45,913 nt of DNA. It comes from Pseudomonadota bacterium (GTDB taxonomy: Bacteria; Pseudomonadota; Gammaproteobacteria; Burkholderiales; Burkholderiaceae_C). Numbering within the stretch: position 1 is the stretch's first letter; every line of letters starts with the position of its first letter. The position numbers were made by a program, and so were the translations under genes. Below, piece by piece: positions 1 to 9,278 of the stretch. The notes under the pieces were generated by a model. That model had not been told where the DNA came from. It ran no database searches and saw only the letters and a list, made by a program, of their open reading frames with translations. Where the stretch lies: assembly GCA_031119395.1 (NCBI GenBank), contig JAVHYA010000020.1:21365-67277 (forward strand), read 5' to 3'.

Positions 1-1569
1 GCGGCAGCGGCGCAACCATCGTCGTCCGGACAGACCCCGGCGACGGCGACCGCCCTGCCGCCGACCCCCCCGGCGAGCGAACCGGCTCGCACCGATGCTG
101 CGGCGATCGCGCCACAGCCGGCGGCCAGCGCACCGTCCGCGCCGACGCCGGCGCCGGTGCCGACCCCGGAGGCGGTGCGTGACGCGCAGCGCACCGTGGC
201 GCTGGAGCAGGCGTTGGCCTCGCTGCGCGAGCAGACGGCCCGCAATGAACAGACGCTGCTCGAGATGCGTCGCGAACTGGCTGCGGCACGGGAGAGCCGA
301 TACAGCAACCCACTCGTCTATGCGCTGGTCTTGCTGCTGCTGCTGGCCCTGGCTGCCTTGGTCTGGATGTGGCTTGCGTCGCGTCGCGCCGCGCAGTCGG
401 TGTGGTGGCCCGAAGGGGGCGGGGCTGCGCCGGTGCGCTCGTCGCGGTTGGGCGGGCTCGACGATGCCGCCGACACCTACCCGGGCGAGAACGACGCGGG
501 AGCCGACCGCGCCCTGGCCGCGGGTGCCGCAGCATCGGCCGTGGCGTCCGGTGCCGCATCACACGGGGTGCCCAGCGGATTCATCGACCCGGACGCCCCT
601 CGCAGCGCCGAAGACCCCGCCTCCGACGTGCAGCACGCGGATTTCGGTGCCACGACGCTGCCGGGCGAATTGCCGCCGACGACCCGTTCGGTCAACACCG
701 AGGAATTGTTCGACGTGCAGCAGCAGGCCGAATTCTTCTTGTCGCTGGGGCAGCACGAGCAGGCCATTGCGGTGCTGTCGGAATACGTGGCCGACCATCC
801 GGACACCAGCGCGTTGGCCTACCTCGAGTTGCTGCGCATCTTCCACAGCCTGGGCCGCATGCTCGACTATGAACGCGTGCGCCGGCAGTGCCAGCAGGCG
901 CTGAACGTGCGTGTGCCGTCTTTCGACGAGTTCCATCAGGATGCGGGCCGGCCCCTGGACCATCACAACGAGGTGTTGCAGCGCATCGAAGAGCATTGGC
1001 CGGGGCCGGAGTCCCTGCCGGTCATCGAGGAACTGCTGTTCCGCCGGCCGGGCGAGGATGGCCAGCCGACCTTCGACCTGGCTGCCTATCGCGAATTGCT
1101 GATGCTCTATGCCATGGCCCAGGAGCAGCCCGTCGGCGGCGATTCGCAGCGGCCCTCGCTGGCAGAGGTGCTGATGCGCCACCAGCAGCACGAGACCCTG
1201 CCGATGGCGCTCCCGAGCTCGGCCGTCGAACTGCCGACCGCGCCGCAGTCGCTGGCGCGCGACACGGCGCTGGTGGAGCCCCGCCATCCGGATTTCCAGC
1301 CCACGCGGCCCCCCCATCCGCTCACGGCGTCGCTCGATTTCGACCTGGACGACCTGGAAATGGCTGGCGTCGACACCATTCCGGCCGCCTTGCGGCGCTC
1401 GGCCGACAAGGCGCCGACGGTGCCGGTGATCGAGCCTGCGGCGCTCGATCAGCCGGCCACGGAGCTCGGCGCCGCGGCGCCCGACGCGCCATCGGCGCAA
1501 TTGCCAGAACTCGAACTGTTCGATCCCGAGATCGAGGAGTCGATCAAGCCCGGTTCGCTCAAGCGCTGA
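1..1569 (+). CDS. fimV: FimV/HubP-family polar protein, C-terminal part (5' truncated)
   Basis: The reading frame is open from the first base of the window, so the N-terminus (expected signal peptide, LysM domain) lies outside. What is visible starts with a Pro/Ala-rich linker, then a short coiled-coil-like stretch (about bases 178-300), one strong transmembrane helix (about bases 301-380), and a long acidic cytoplasmic part. The cytoplasmic part carries a TPR-like segment (about bases 700-930, motif EFFLSLGQHEQAI) and a final FimV-type helical end. FimV/HubP proteins are inner-membrane polar landmark proteins that act in type IV pilus function and twitching. The Pro/Ala linker, single helix and acidic TPR-like tail match this family; the assignment is from architecture rather than a catalytic motif. 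The stop codon sits in the left arm of a hairpin shared with the convergent next gene. Confidence 0.75.
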   Translation, partial: AAAAQPSSSGQTPATATALPPTPPASEPARTDAAAIAPQPAASAPSAPTPAPVPTPEAVRDAQRTVALEQALASLREQTARNEQTLLEMRRELAAARESRYSNPLVYALVLLLLLALAALVWMWLASRRAAQSVWWPEGGGAAPVRSSRLGGLDDAADTYPGENDAGADRALAAGAAASAVASGAASHGVPSGFIDPDAPRSAEDPASDVQHADFGATTLPGELPPTTRSVNTEELFDVQQQAEFFLSLGQHEQAIAVLSEYVADHPDTSALAYLELLRIFHSLGRMLDYERVRRQCQQALNVRVPSFDEFHQDAGRPLDHHNEVLQRIEEHWPGPESLPVIEELLFRRPGEDGQPTFDLAAYRELLMLYAMAQEQPVGGDSQRPSLAEVLMRHQQHETLPMALPSSAVELPTAPQSLARDTALVEPRHPDFQPTRPPHPLTASLDFDLDDLEMAGVDTIPAALRRSADKAPTVPVIEPAALDQPATELGAAAPDAPSAQLPELELFDPEIEESIKPGSLKR

Positions 1570-1607
1570 GGACGCCCGGCGCACCGCCAGCGGGCCGAGT
1601 CCTCAGC
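1565..1607. terminator. Hairpin spanning both stop codons of convergent genes
   Basis: A perfect 9-bp stem (GCTGAGGAC at 1565-1573 with GTCCTCAGC at 1599-1607) encloses a second 5-bp stem (GCCCG/CGGGC). The stop codon of the FimV gene and that of the convergent dehydrogenase gene each lie within one arm. There is no T-tract, so it is not a classical intrinsic terminator. It may act as a bidirectional transcription barrier or 3'-end protector. Confidence 0.5.
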
Positions 1608-2610
1608 GGCGAACCTGCAGCGCGCCCGGGTTGACGATGTTGGTGGGGTTGCCCCGGATGAAGCTCACGACGTTGTCGAAGGCCTGGCCGAAGTACATCT
1701 CGTAGCTCTCCTGCTCGACATAGCCGATGTGGGGCGTGCAGATGCAGTTCTCCAGGCGCAGCAGCGCATGGCCCTGCAGCGGCGGCTCGCTCTCGAAGAC
1801 ATCGATCGCGGCCAGCCCCGGCCGGCCCCGATTCAGAGCCGCGAGAAGCGCGTCCGACTCGACCAGTTCGGCACGCGAGGTGTTCACGAACAGGGCGGTG
1901 GGCTTCATCCGCAACAGATCCTCCAGGCGCACCAGGCCGCGCGTTTCGTCGTTCAGCCTCAGGTGCACCGACAGCACGTCGGCCTGCTCGAACAGGGCCT
2001 CGCGGCTCGCCGCCACCTGGAAGCCGTCGGAGCGCGCCTTGCTGCAACTGCCCTCGCGGCCCCAGATGACCACCTGCATGCCGAAGGCCTGCCCATAGCG
2101 CGCGACGAGTTGGCCGATGCGGCCATAGCCCCAGATGCCCAAGGTCTTGCCCTTGAGCACCGAGCCGAGCCCGAAGTTGGGCGGCATCGACGCGGACTTC
2201 AGCCCCGACTGCTGCCAGGCGCCATGCTTGAGGTTGCTGATGTACTGGGGCAGGCGCCGCATGGCGGCCATGATCAGTGCCCAGGTCAGCTCGGCGGGGG
2301 CGAGCGGGGAGCCGCTGCCTTCGGCCACCGCCACGCCGAATTCGGTGCAGGCGTTGACGTCGATGTGCGAGCCCGCCCGGCCGGTCTGCGAAATGAGTTT
2401 GAGCTTGGGAAGCTTCTCGACGAGTTGCCGTGTGATCTGCGTGCGCTCGCGGATGAGCACGATCACATCGGCGTCCTTGAGCCGGACGGAGAGCTGCCCG
2501 ATGCCCTTGACGGTGTTGGTGTAGACCTTCGCCGCGTAGGCGTCGAGCTTGGCGGCGCAGCGCAGCTTGCGCACGGCATCCTGGTAGTCGTCCAAGATCA
2601 CAATGTTCAT
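1603..2610 (-). CDS. D-2-hydroxyacid dehydrogenase (phosphoglycerate dehydrogenase-like)
   Basis: A 335-residue NAD(P)-dependent 2-hydroxyacid dehydrogenase. The Rossmann motif reads LGIWGYGRIG. The three family catalytic positions are present: Arg in QTGRAGSH, Glu in DVFESEP, and His in CTPHIGY. These enzymes interconvert 2-hydroxy and 2-keto acids in the cytosol. The substrate (phosphoglycerate, glyoxylate/hydroxypyruvate or other) cannot be read from the sequence. It is not a full SerA because the C-terminal ACT domain is missing. The start at MNIVILDDYQ is chosen because the fold begins there; an in-frame extension of 17 residues upstream looks like spurious sequence. It is convergent with fimV and separated from the upstream small gene by two strong hairpins, so it is probably transcribed alone. 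Confidence 0.85.
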   Translation of the reverse strand: MNIVILDDYQDAVRKLRCAAKLDAYAAKVYTNTVKGIGQLSVRLKDADVIVLIRERTQITRQLVEKLPKLKLISQTGRAGSHIDVNACTEFGVAVAEGSGSPLAPAELTWALIMAAMRRLPQYISNLKHGAWQQSGLKSASMPPNFGLGSVLKGKTLGIWGYGRIGQLVARYGQAFGMQVVIWGREGSCSKARSDGFQVAASREALFEQADVLSVHLRLNDETRGLVRLEDLLRMKPTALFVNTSRAELVESDALLAALNRGRPGLAAIDVFESEPPLQGHALLRLENCICTPHIGYVEQESYEMYFGQAFDNVVSFIRGNPTNIVNPGALQVRR

Positions 2611-2658
2611 GGCTGCCCATTGTGCCTTGCGCATGGCCGGCGTCTGGCCGTTGGAGCA

Positions 2659-2726
2659 CATGGCACAGCCTGTTGCTGTGCCATGCGAAGGCCAGCCGCC
2701 GGTGCGCCGTGCGCCGCCGGCGGCTG
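2659..2726. other. Two adjacent perfect hairpins between genes
   Basis: The first stem is 11 bp (CATGGCACAGC/GCTGTGCCATG, 2659-2685, 5-nt loop). The second is 10 bp (CAGCCGCCGG/CCGGCGGCTG, 2693-2726). They lie downstream of the 114-residue minus-strand gene and upstream of the dehydrogenase. Neither has a T-run. They could end the upstream transcript or form a structured 5' leader of the dehydrogenase mRNA. Confidence 0.5.
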
Positions 2727-2742
2727 CCCCGATGCGGTGGGC

Positions 2743-3087
2743 TCAGTGCAACTGCTTCGGCGCAGCCGTCGCGCCAGCCGCCTCGAGCGCGGCGAGGCGG
2801 TCCAGCTCCGCGCACACATCGTCCATGCGGCCCGAGATCACGACGCGGCCCTCGGTCTCCTTGGATTGGCCGCGTTCCACGATGCGCACGACGCGCAGCA
2901 CGCCTTGTGGCCGCGCGGGTGCGGGCAGGGCGGTTGCGCCGTTGCGGCCGCCGCGGGCCGGCCTGACGGCGACATAGCGCAGCCCTGCCGAGGCCGTGCG
3001 ACGCGCATCGCGCGCCGGCATCCAGCGGCTGGCCAGCGATTGAAGGGGGGTGAAGAGGTCGGCGATTGCGAGCAGAGCGATTCCCAT
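2743..3087 (-). CDS. Hypothetical protein, 114 residues, downstream of lexA
   Basis: I do not recognise this gene. The start is well supported: an AGGAG Shine-Dalgarno sequence lies 6 bases before the ATG. The protein has a short hydrophobic N-terminus (MGIALLAIADLF), a basic Ala/Arg-rich middle, a beta-like stretch (GVLRVVRIVE) and a helical C-terminus. It has no convincing signal peptide or transmembrane helix. It lies about 115 bases after the lexA stop on the same strand, so it could share the lexA transcript and be damage-inducible; that is inference from position only. Confidence 0.6.
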   Translation of the reverse strand: MGIALLAIADLFTPLQSLASRWMPARDARRTASAGLRYVAVRPARGGRNGATALPAPARPQGVLRVVRIVERGQSKETEGRVVISGRMDDVCAELDRLAALEAAGATAAPKQLH

Positions 3088-3203
3088 GTGAACTCCTGAG
3101 ATCAAGGGGTGGAACACAGGCAGGATTCGACGAAGGTCCAGCCGCATCAGGGTGATGGCCATTCCGCCATACGCCCGCCACCTGATACGGCTGTTGTGTG
3201 GCG

Positions 3204-3905
3204 TTACATCAGCATCGTGTTGCGGATCAACCCGACGGCCAGGCCCTCGATCTCGAAGGGCTCGCCGGGTTCGACGACGATGGTGGGGTAATCGGGGTTT
3301 TCGGCGTGGAGCTCGACCACGTCCTTGTTGCGCTTGAGGCGCTTGACGGTCACTTCCTCGCCCAGTCGGGCGACGATGATCTGGCCGTTGCGCGCTTCCT
3401 TGGTGGCCTGAACCGCGAGGAGGTCGCCGTCCATGATGCCGGCGTCGCGCATGGACATGCCGCGCACCTTCAACAGGTAGTCGGGCTTGCGCTGGAACAG
3501 CGTGTTCTCGACGTAGTAGGTCTGGTCCACATGCTCCTGGGCCAGGATCGGGGAGCCGGCCGCCACCCGGCCGATGAGGGGCAGCGCCAGTTGCGCGATG
3601 CCCGGCAGTGCCAGCGGGAGCTGCCCGCCGTCGCGATGGCGAGACTCCTGCAGCGAGCGCAGCGCATCGCCGCGCAGACGGATGCCGCGCGAGGTGCCGC
3701 TCACGAGTTCGATGACGCCCTTGCGTGCCAGGGCCTGCAGGTGCTCCTCGGCGGCGTTGGCCGACTTGAAGCCCAGTTCGGCAGCGATTTCGGCCCGTGT
3801 GGGCGGCGCACCGGTGCGCGCGATGGCGGCCTGGATGAGGTCGAGGATCTGCTGCTGGCGGGCGGTAAGCTTCGCGGCGAAAGGCGAGGCGGGCAGGTTG
3901 AGCAT
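3204..3905 (-). CDS. lexA: LexA, SOS-response transcriptional repressor and self-cleaving protease
   Basis: A 233-residue LexA. The N-terminal winged helix-turn-helix runs to about residue 75 ([10 protein letters not shown]...[13 protein letters not shown]). The C-terminal S24 peptidase-like domain carries the self-cleavage site Ala116-Gly117 (RVAAGSP), nucleophile Ser151 (RGMSMRDAG) and general base Lys188 (VTVKRL), so it should be autocleavable in response to RecA filaments. The start [10 protein letters not shown] is chosen because the HTH begins just after it; 25 extra in-frame codons upstream run toward the operator and are unlikely to be translated. A LexA-box-like palindrome lies about 80 bases upstream, consistent with autoregulation. 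Confidence 0.96.
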   Translation of the reverse strand: MLNLPASPFAAKLTARQQQILDLIQAAIARTGAPPTRAEIAAELGFKSANAAEEHLQALARKGVIELVSGTSRGIRLRGDALRSLQESRHRDGGQLPLALPGIAQLALPLIGRVAAGSPILAQEHVDQTYYVENTLFQRKPDYLLKVRGMSMRDAGIMDGDLLAVQATKEARNGQIIVARLGEEVTVKRLKRNKDVVELHAENPDYPTIVVEPGEPFEIEGLAVGLIRNTMLM

Positions 3906-3987
3906 GCGAACGGCTCCTTGGCGTGTGACCGGGATTCGGCGGCTTGCGGCCACCGCTGGGTGCATCCACTGGGTGTTCATCCAGTAA

Positions 3988-4003
3988 CTGTATTTTTAAC
4001 CAG
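3988..4003. promoter_or_regulatory. LexA (SOS) box in the lexA/asparaginase divergent region
   Basis: The 16-bp sequence CTGTATTTTTAACCAG matches the CTGT-N8-ACAG LexA operator with one mismatch. It sits in a longer palindrome (AACTG...CAGTT). It is AT-rich in a GC-rich background. It lies 83 bases upstream of the lexA start and 26 bases upstream of the asparaginase start, so LexA bound here could repress both divergent genes. Confidence 0.75.
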
Positions 4004-4028
4004 TTTCCATTCGATTGGCAAGCAGACG

Positions 4029-5009
4029 ATGACGACAGGCGAAACGAAGCCGCGCGCGGCGCACGTGGTGGTGCTGGGCACGGGCGGAACGATCTCGGGC
4101 CGCGCCCACGCGGCGGGCGACAACGTCGGGTACACGACCGGGGAGGTCGGGGTGTCCGAACTCATCGACGGCCTCGAGGTGCCGGGCGTCGTGCTGTCTG
4201 CCGAGCAGGTGGCCAACATCGACAGCAAGGACATGGACTTCGGGGTGTGGCGGGCACTGGCCCAGCGCTGCGCTCACTGGCTGGCGCAGGACGAGGTGAC
4301 GGGCGTGGTCGTCACGCACGGCACCGACACGCTCGAGGAGACCGCCTTCCTGCTGCAGGAGGTGCTGCCGACTTCCAAGCCGGTCGTCCTCACCTGCGCC
4401 ATGCGGCCCGCCTCGGCGCTGGTGCCGGACGGCCCGCAGAACGTCTTGGATGCCGTTGCCCTGGCCGCGACGCCTGGGGTGCAGGGCGTCAGCGTCGTGT
4501 GCGCGGGCGCGGTCCATGGCGCGTCCGATGTGCAGAAGGTGCACACCTACCGGCTCGACGCCTTTTCCTCGGGGGACATGGGCCCCATGGGCTACATCGA
4601 GGAGGGCCGGCTTCGACAGGCACGAAGCTGGCCTGCAGCTTCCGTGGGACGGGCGCAGGCAGCGATGAACAACATCGCATCGACCGTGGCGTGGCCGCGC
4701 GTGGAGATCGTGACGAGCCACGCCGGCTCGGGCGCGGCGTTGGTCGACCTGCTGGTGCGCGAGCGCGAGACGGGCGCCGTGGATGCCGTGCAGGGCGTGG
4801 TGGTCGCCGCCACGGGCAACGGCTCCGTGCATGCTGCGCTGGAGCAGGCGCTGCTGCGCGCGCAGGCCGCAGGCATCCGCGTCGTGCGCGCCACCCGCTG
4901 CGCCTTCGGCCAGATCGTGCCGGGTGCGCACCATGCCCTGCCCGATGCCGGCGCGCTCAGCCCGGTCAAGGCGCGGATCGCACTGATGCTGTCGCTCATG
5001 CAGGGCTGA
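4029..5009 (+). CDS. L-asparaginase
   Basis: A 326-residue asparaginase of the bacterial type I/II (AnsA/AnsB) fold, hydrolysing L-asparagine to aspartate and ammonia. The first catalytic motif is GTGGTIS with nucleophile Thr21; Tyr35 (GYTTG) matches the second active-site-loop residue. The second catalytic motif is THGTDTLEE with Thr99-Asp100, and the lysine in DVQKVHTY fits the catalytic Lys. There is no signal peptide, which favours a cytoplasmic enzyme. The start MTTGE lies just past the SOS-box region; upstream in-frame codons belong to the lexA operator region. It is divergent from lexA and convergent with adk. Confidence 0.92.
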   Translation: MTTGETKPRAAHVVVLGTGGTISGRAHAAGDNVGYTTGEVGVSELIDGLEVPGVVLSAEQVANIDSKDMDFGVWRALAQRCAHWLAQDEVTGVVVTHGTDTLEETAFLLQEVLPTSKPVVLTCAMRPASALVPDGPQNVLDAVALAATPGVQGVSVVCAGAVHGASDVQKVHTYRLDAFSSGDMGPMGYIEEGRLRQARSWPAASVGRAQAAMNNIASTVAWPRVEIVTSHAGSGAALVDLLVRERETGAVDAVQGVVVAATGNGSVHAALEQALLRAQAAGIRVVRATRCAFGQIVPGAHHALPDAGALSPVKARIALMLSLMQG

Positions 5010-5033
5010 GCCCTGCGTCGGGCGCGTCGGGCA

Positions 5034-5060
5034 GAAAAAAAGCCACCGCATGCGGTGGCT
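5034..5060 (-). terminator. Intrinsic terminator of adk
   Basis: A perfect 20-base palindrome (AGCCACCGCA/TGCGGTGGCT, 5041-5060) is followed on the minus strand by seven T residues (5034-5040). It lies 22 bases beyond the adk stop codon. On the plus strand it lacks a T-tract, so it mainly serves adk. Confidence 0.9.
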
Positions 5061-5082
5061 CCGGGCGTGCGGGGCGCAGGCG

Positions 5083-6628
<1,546 letters not shown>

Positions 6629-6632
6629 CTGC

Positions 6633-6815
6633 TCAGAGCCCGAGTTCCTCGTCCGTCAAGGTGCGCGCCTCGCTCTCCAGCAGGATGGGGATGCCGTCGC
6701 GCACCGGGTAGGCCAGCCGCGCGCTGCGCGAGGCCAGTTCCTGCTTTTCGGGATTCCAGGTGAGGGGCCCCTTGGTGACGGGGCAGACCAGCAGTTCAAG
6801 CAGCTTGGTGTCCAT
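6633..6815 (-). CDS. Trm112 family protein
   Basis: A 60-residue member of the Trm112/YcaR-like family. The N-terminal signature [14 protein letters not shown] is typical, followed by the paired beta segment [21 protein letters not shown] Shine-Dalgarno sequence precedes the ATG. Only one of the zinc-type cysteines seen in archaeal and eukaryotic Trm112 remains. Small Trm112-like proteins commonly sit between lpxK and kdsB in proteobacteria; their precise role there is not established. Confidence 0.9.
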   Translation of the reverse strand: MDTKLLELLVCPVTKGPLTWNPEKQELASRSARLAYPVRDGIPILLESEARTLTDEELGL

Positions 6816-6896
6816 GTCAGCCTCCGCAGAGCCGCCTGAACGAGGCGAGGGCCCCTTCGGGGGGCAGTGAAGGCACGAAGTGCGAAACGTGGGGGC
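6816..6896. repeat. Short hairpin-bearing intergenic element between lpxK and Trm112
   Basis: This 81-base stretch carries a GGGCCCC-TTC-GGGGGGC hairpin (about 6850-6866) followed by a CACGAAGTGCG palindrome. It could encode a 27-codon frame ([12 protein letters not shown]...) in phase with nothing recognisable. It looks like a small interspersed element rather than a gene, but I see no second copy in this window. Confidence 0.3.
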
Positions 6897-7862
6897 TCAT
6901 CGTCCAAATGATAGTCGCGCGTCCAGGGCCGCGAAGAACGCCGGCTCGGGTGCGAACACCAGCGGCACGGCCAGCGCGTCGGGCGCCACCTGCCAAAGCT
7001 TGGCCGCGTCCTTCTCGGTGCAAATCAGGCTGTAAGGGCCGCCAGGCGGACGGGACCAGCTATCGAAATCATAGTGATCGGGCAGCGCGATGCACTGGGC
7101 GGGCACGACCCCGCGCGCGCGCAGCATGTCGAAGAAGCGTTGCGGCTGCGCGATGCCGGCCAGCGCGATCAGCTTCGGCTGGCGCGCAAGTTCGGTCAGC
7201 GGCACCCGGCGGCCGTCCTGCCCGACGGCGTGCTCGGCGAGTGCGCGCCGCGCCGTGTAGCCGGCGAAGGCCGGGCGGTCACCGGTGTGCAGCACGATGT
7301 CGCAGGCGCGGGGCCAGGGTTCGCGCAAGGGGCCCGCAGGCAGCAGCCAGCCGTTGCCTGCGCCCCGGTCGTCGAACACGCAGATCTCGACATCGCGCCG
7401 CAGCGCCAGGTGCTGCAGGCCGTCGTCGCTCACGACCAGGCGCACCTCGGGGTGGGCAGCCAGCAGGCGCCGGGCGGCGGCCACCCGGTCGCGGTCCACC
7501 ACCACCGGCGCGCCGGTCGTGCGATGCACCAGCAGCGCTTCGTCGCCCACGTCGCGCGGGTCGCTGTCGGCATGCACCTCGCGGCCGTCCTGCGTGCGGC
7601 GCCCGTAGCCGCGCGAGACGACGCCCACCGCCAGGCCGCGCGTCTGCAGGTGCTGGACCACCGCCATCACCACCGGCGTCTTGCCGGCGCCGCCGGCCAC
7701 CACGTTGCCCACCACGACCACCGGCACGCCCACGGCGTGGGACGCCTTCCAGCCGCGGTGGTAGGCCAGGCGCCGCAGCGCGGCGAGGGCACCGTACAGA
7801 AGGGAGAGCGGCCACAGCAGCCGGGCCAGCAGGCCGCGGTGCAACCATGCGCGCTGCAGCAT
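6897..7862 (-). CDS. lpxK: Tetraacyldisaccharide 4'-kinase
   Basis: A 321-residue LpxK, the inner-membrane kinase that phosphorylates the 4' position of the lipid A disaccharide precursor. An amphipathic/hydrophobic N-terminus ([16 protein letters not shown]) is followed by the P-loop [12 protein letters not shown], the conserved SRGYGR motif, GDEALLV and SDDGLQH. The C-terminal LPDHYDF segment is also typical. The start [10 protein letters not shown] lies 23 bases after the exbD stop; longer in-frame extensions run through exbD in another frame and are not real. Confidence 0.95.
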   Translation of the reverse strand: MLQRAWLHRGLLARLLWPLSLLYGALAALRRLAYHRGWKASHAVGVPVVVVGNVVAGGAGKTPVVMAVVQHLQTRGLAVGVVSRGYGRRTQDGREVHADSDPRDVGDEALLVHRTTGAPVVVDRDRVAAARRLLAAHPEVRLVVSDDGLQHLALRRDVEICVFDDRGAGNGWLLPAGPLREPWPRACDIVLHTGDRPAFAGYTARRALAEHAVGQDGRRVPLTELARQPKLIALAGIAQPQRFFDMLRARGVVPAQCIALPDHYDFDSWSRPPGGPYSLICTEKDAAKLWQVAPDALAVPLVFAPEPAFFAALDARLSFGR

Positions 7863-7885
7863 GGCGGTGGGTGGCCCGGCGCGGG

Positions 7886-8320
7886 TCAGCGCGCGGCCTG
7901 CGCCGCGGTCTGCGTGGCGAAGGTGATCTGCATCAGGCCGGCACGGCGTGCGGCCTCCATCACCGTGATCACCGACTGGTGCGCCGCCGTGGCGTCGGCA
8001 CTGATGATGACGACGTTGTCCTTGTTGCCACCGGCGGCGGCCGCCAGCGCCGCGGCCACGGCATCGACGCTGCGCTCGGGCAGCACGGTCCTGTTGACCG
8101 CGTAGCGGCCGTCGGCGCCCACCGCCACGATGATTTCCTTGGGCCGGTCGCGCTGGGCCTCGGCATCGGCCACGGGCAGGCGCACTTCCATCTCGGTGAA
8201 CTTGCTGTACGTGGTCGACAGCATCAGGAAGATGAGCACCACCAGCAGCACGTCGATGAAGGGGATCAGGTTGATCTCCGGCTCCTCCTGCGAGCCATGG
8301 CGAAAGTGCATGCGGCTCAT
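7886..8320 (-). CDS. exbD: Biopolymer transporter ExbD/TolR family
   Basis: A 144-residue protein with a short cytoplasmic N-terminus, one transmembrane helix containing the family aspartate ([18 protein letters not shown]), and a periplasmic domain. With the upstream ExbB-like protein it forms the proton-driven energising complex that powers TonB- or Tol-type systems. No tonB or tolA follows. In many betaproteobacteria such an exbB-exbD pair precedes lpxK, as here. Confidence 0.9.
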   Translation of the reverse strand: MSRMHFRHGSQEEPEINLIPFIDVLLVVLIFLMLSTTYSKFTEMEVRLPVADAEAQRDRPKEIIVAVGADGRYAVNRTVLPERSVDAVAAALAAAAGGNKDNVVIISADATAAHQSVITVMEAARRAGLMQITFATQTAAQAAR

Positions 8321-8329
8321 GGCGGCGGC

Positions 8330-8962
8330 CTACTTGCGCACGGCGGTCAGGTGGCGCGCGAAGCGCTCGCCCGCCAGTTCGAGGTTGAGCAGGTACTCGT
8401 CCACGCGCGAGCGGAAGTAGCGCCAGAAGATCAGCGTCGGAATGGCGACGATCAGGCCGAAGGCGGTGTTGTAGAGCGCGATCGAGATGCCGTGCGCCAA
8501 CTGCGCCGGATTGCCGCTGCCGGCGGCGCCGCTGGCCGGCGACTGCGAGCCGAAGATCTCGATCATGCCGATCACCGTGCCCAGCAGGCCCAGCAAGGGC
8601 GCCGCGGAGGCGATGGTGGCCAGGGCGGGCAGGTAGCGCTCCAGCTTGTGCGCCACCGCGCGGCCGGTCGATTCCATGGCCACCCGGACGTCTTCCTCGG
8701 TGCAGCGCGGGTTGGCGTTGACGGCGCGAAAACCGGCCGCCAGCACCTCGCCCAGCGCCGAGTTCTGCTCCAGCTTGGTGACCACATCGGGCCCGGGGAT
8801 GCCCACCTGCGACACGCTCATCGCCTCGCTCAACAGCTTGGGCGGCAGCACCTTGGCGGTCTTGAGGCTCACGAAGCGTTCGATGACCAGCGCCAGCGCC
8901 AGCACCGAGCAGAGAAGCAGCGGCCAGATCGGCCAGCCTGCAGCAACTATGATCGAAAACAA
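8330..8962 (-). CDS. exbB: MotA/TolQ/ExbB proton channel family protein
   Basis: A 210-residue ExbB/TolQ homologue with three predicted transmembrane helices: near the N-terminus ([20 protein letters not shown]), in the middle ([20 protein letters not shown]) and after it ([19 protein letters not shown]). The LLGTVIGMI and [11 protein letters not shown] motifs are family signatures. The start is taken as a TTG at 8962 because GGAGGG lies at correct spacing before it and the family N-terminus begins here. A second TTG ten codons upstream (8992) is possible but has no Shine-Dalgarno sequence. It is the first gene of the exbB-exbD-lpxK-Trm112-kdsB-adk series. Confidence 0.92.
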   Translation of the reverse strand: MFSIIVAAGWPIWPLLLCSVLALALVIERFVSLKTAKVLPPKLLSEAMSVSQVGIPGPDVVTKLEQNSALGEVLAAGFRAVNANPRCTEEDVRVAMESTGRAVAHKLERYLPALATIASAAPLLGLLGTVIGMIEIFGSQSPASGAAGSGNPAQLAHGISIALYNTAFGLIVAIPTLIFWRYFRSRVDEYLLNLELAGERFARHLTAVRK

Positions 8963-9278
8963 GGGGGTCCCTCCGGGCCGGCGGCCACGCAAATGCGGCG
9001 GCGATTATGACCGAGCCCACCCAGCGGACACGGTGCCTCGCACTGTCAGACTTCGCTCACAGTTTCTGTGGACAACTTTGTGACTAACCCCCTTGGCAAC
9101 TCTGCGAAAGCCACGCCAGCCGTGGCCTGCATCAGATCGACCGAATTTTGAGCAGCACTTTCTTCAATCAGATCAAGCACTTGCACGGCAACCCGTGGCC
9201 GGCGTGCCGGTGGGCACCCGGTCCGAGGGCGGGCGCGCACCGTTGTGGACGACGCGGCGCTCCGAGGGGGGCATCGCG
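8963..9278. other. Divergent intergenic region exbB / xseA, no gene recognised
   Basis: This 316-base stretch separates exbB (minus) from xseA (plus) and must contain both promoters. A small CACAG-TTT-CTGTG inverted repeat lies at 9058-9070. Short frames on both strands (for example 9046-9240 minus) have no recognisable similarity and no clear Shine-Dalgarno sequence. I could not identify confident -35/-10 pairs. Confidence 0.4.

Noticed and set aside
4611-4650. GCTTCGACAGGCACGAAGCTGG in the asparaginase gene, like the second repeat family
   Set aside because: Only about ten bases match, and the protein here (EEGRLRQARSWPA) is ordinary for the family.
7063-7080. GCTATCGAAATCATAG resembling the interspersed repeat core
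   Set aside because: It encodes the conserved LpxK segment HYDFDSW and lacks the downstream GCTCGCGC part, so it is probably coincidence.
6908-9010. 700-codon open frame on the plus strand
   Set aside because: It is antisense to lpxK, exbD and exbB, and its product is Arg/Ala-rich without motifs.
9046-9240. 64-codon minus-strand frame between exbB and xseA
   Set aside because: It has no Shine-Dalgarno sequence, no recognisable similarity, and occupies the divergent promoter region.
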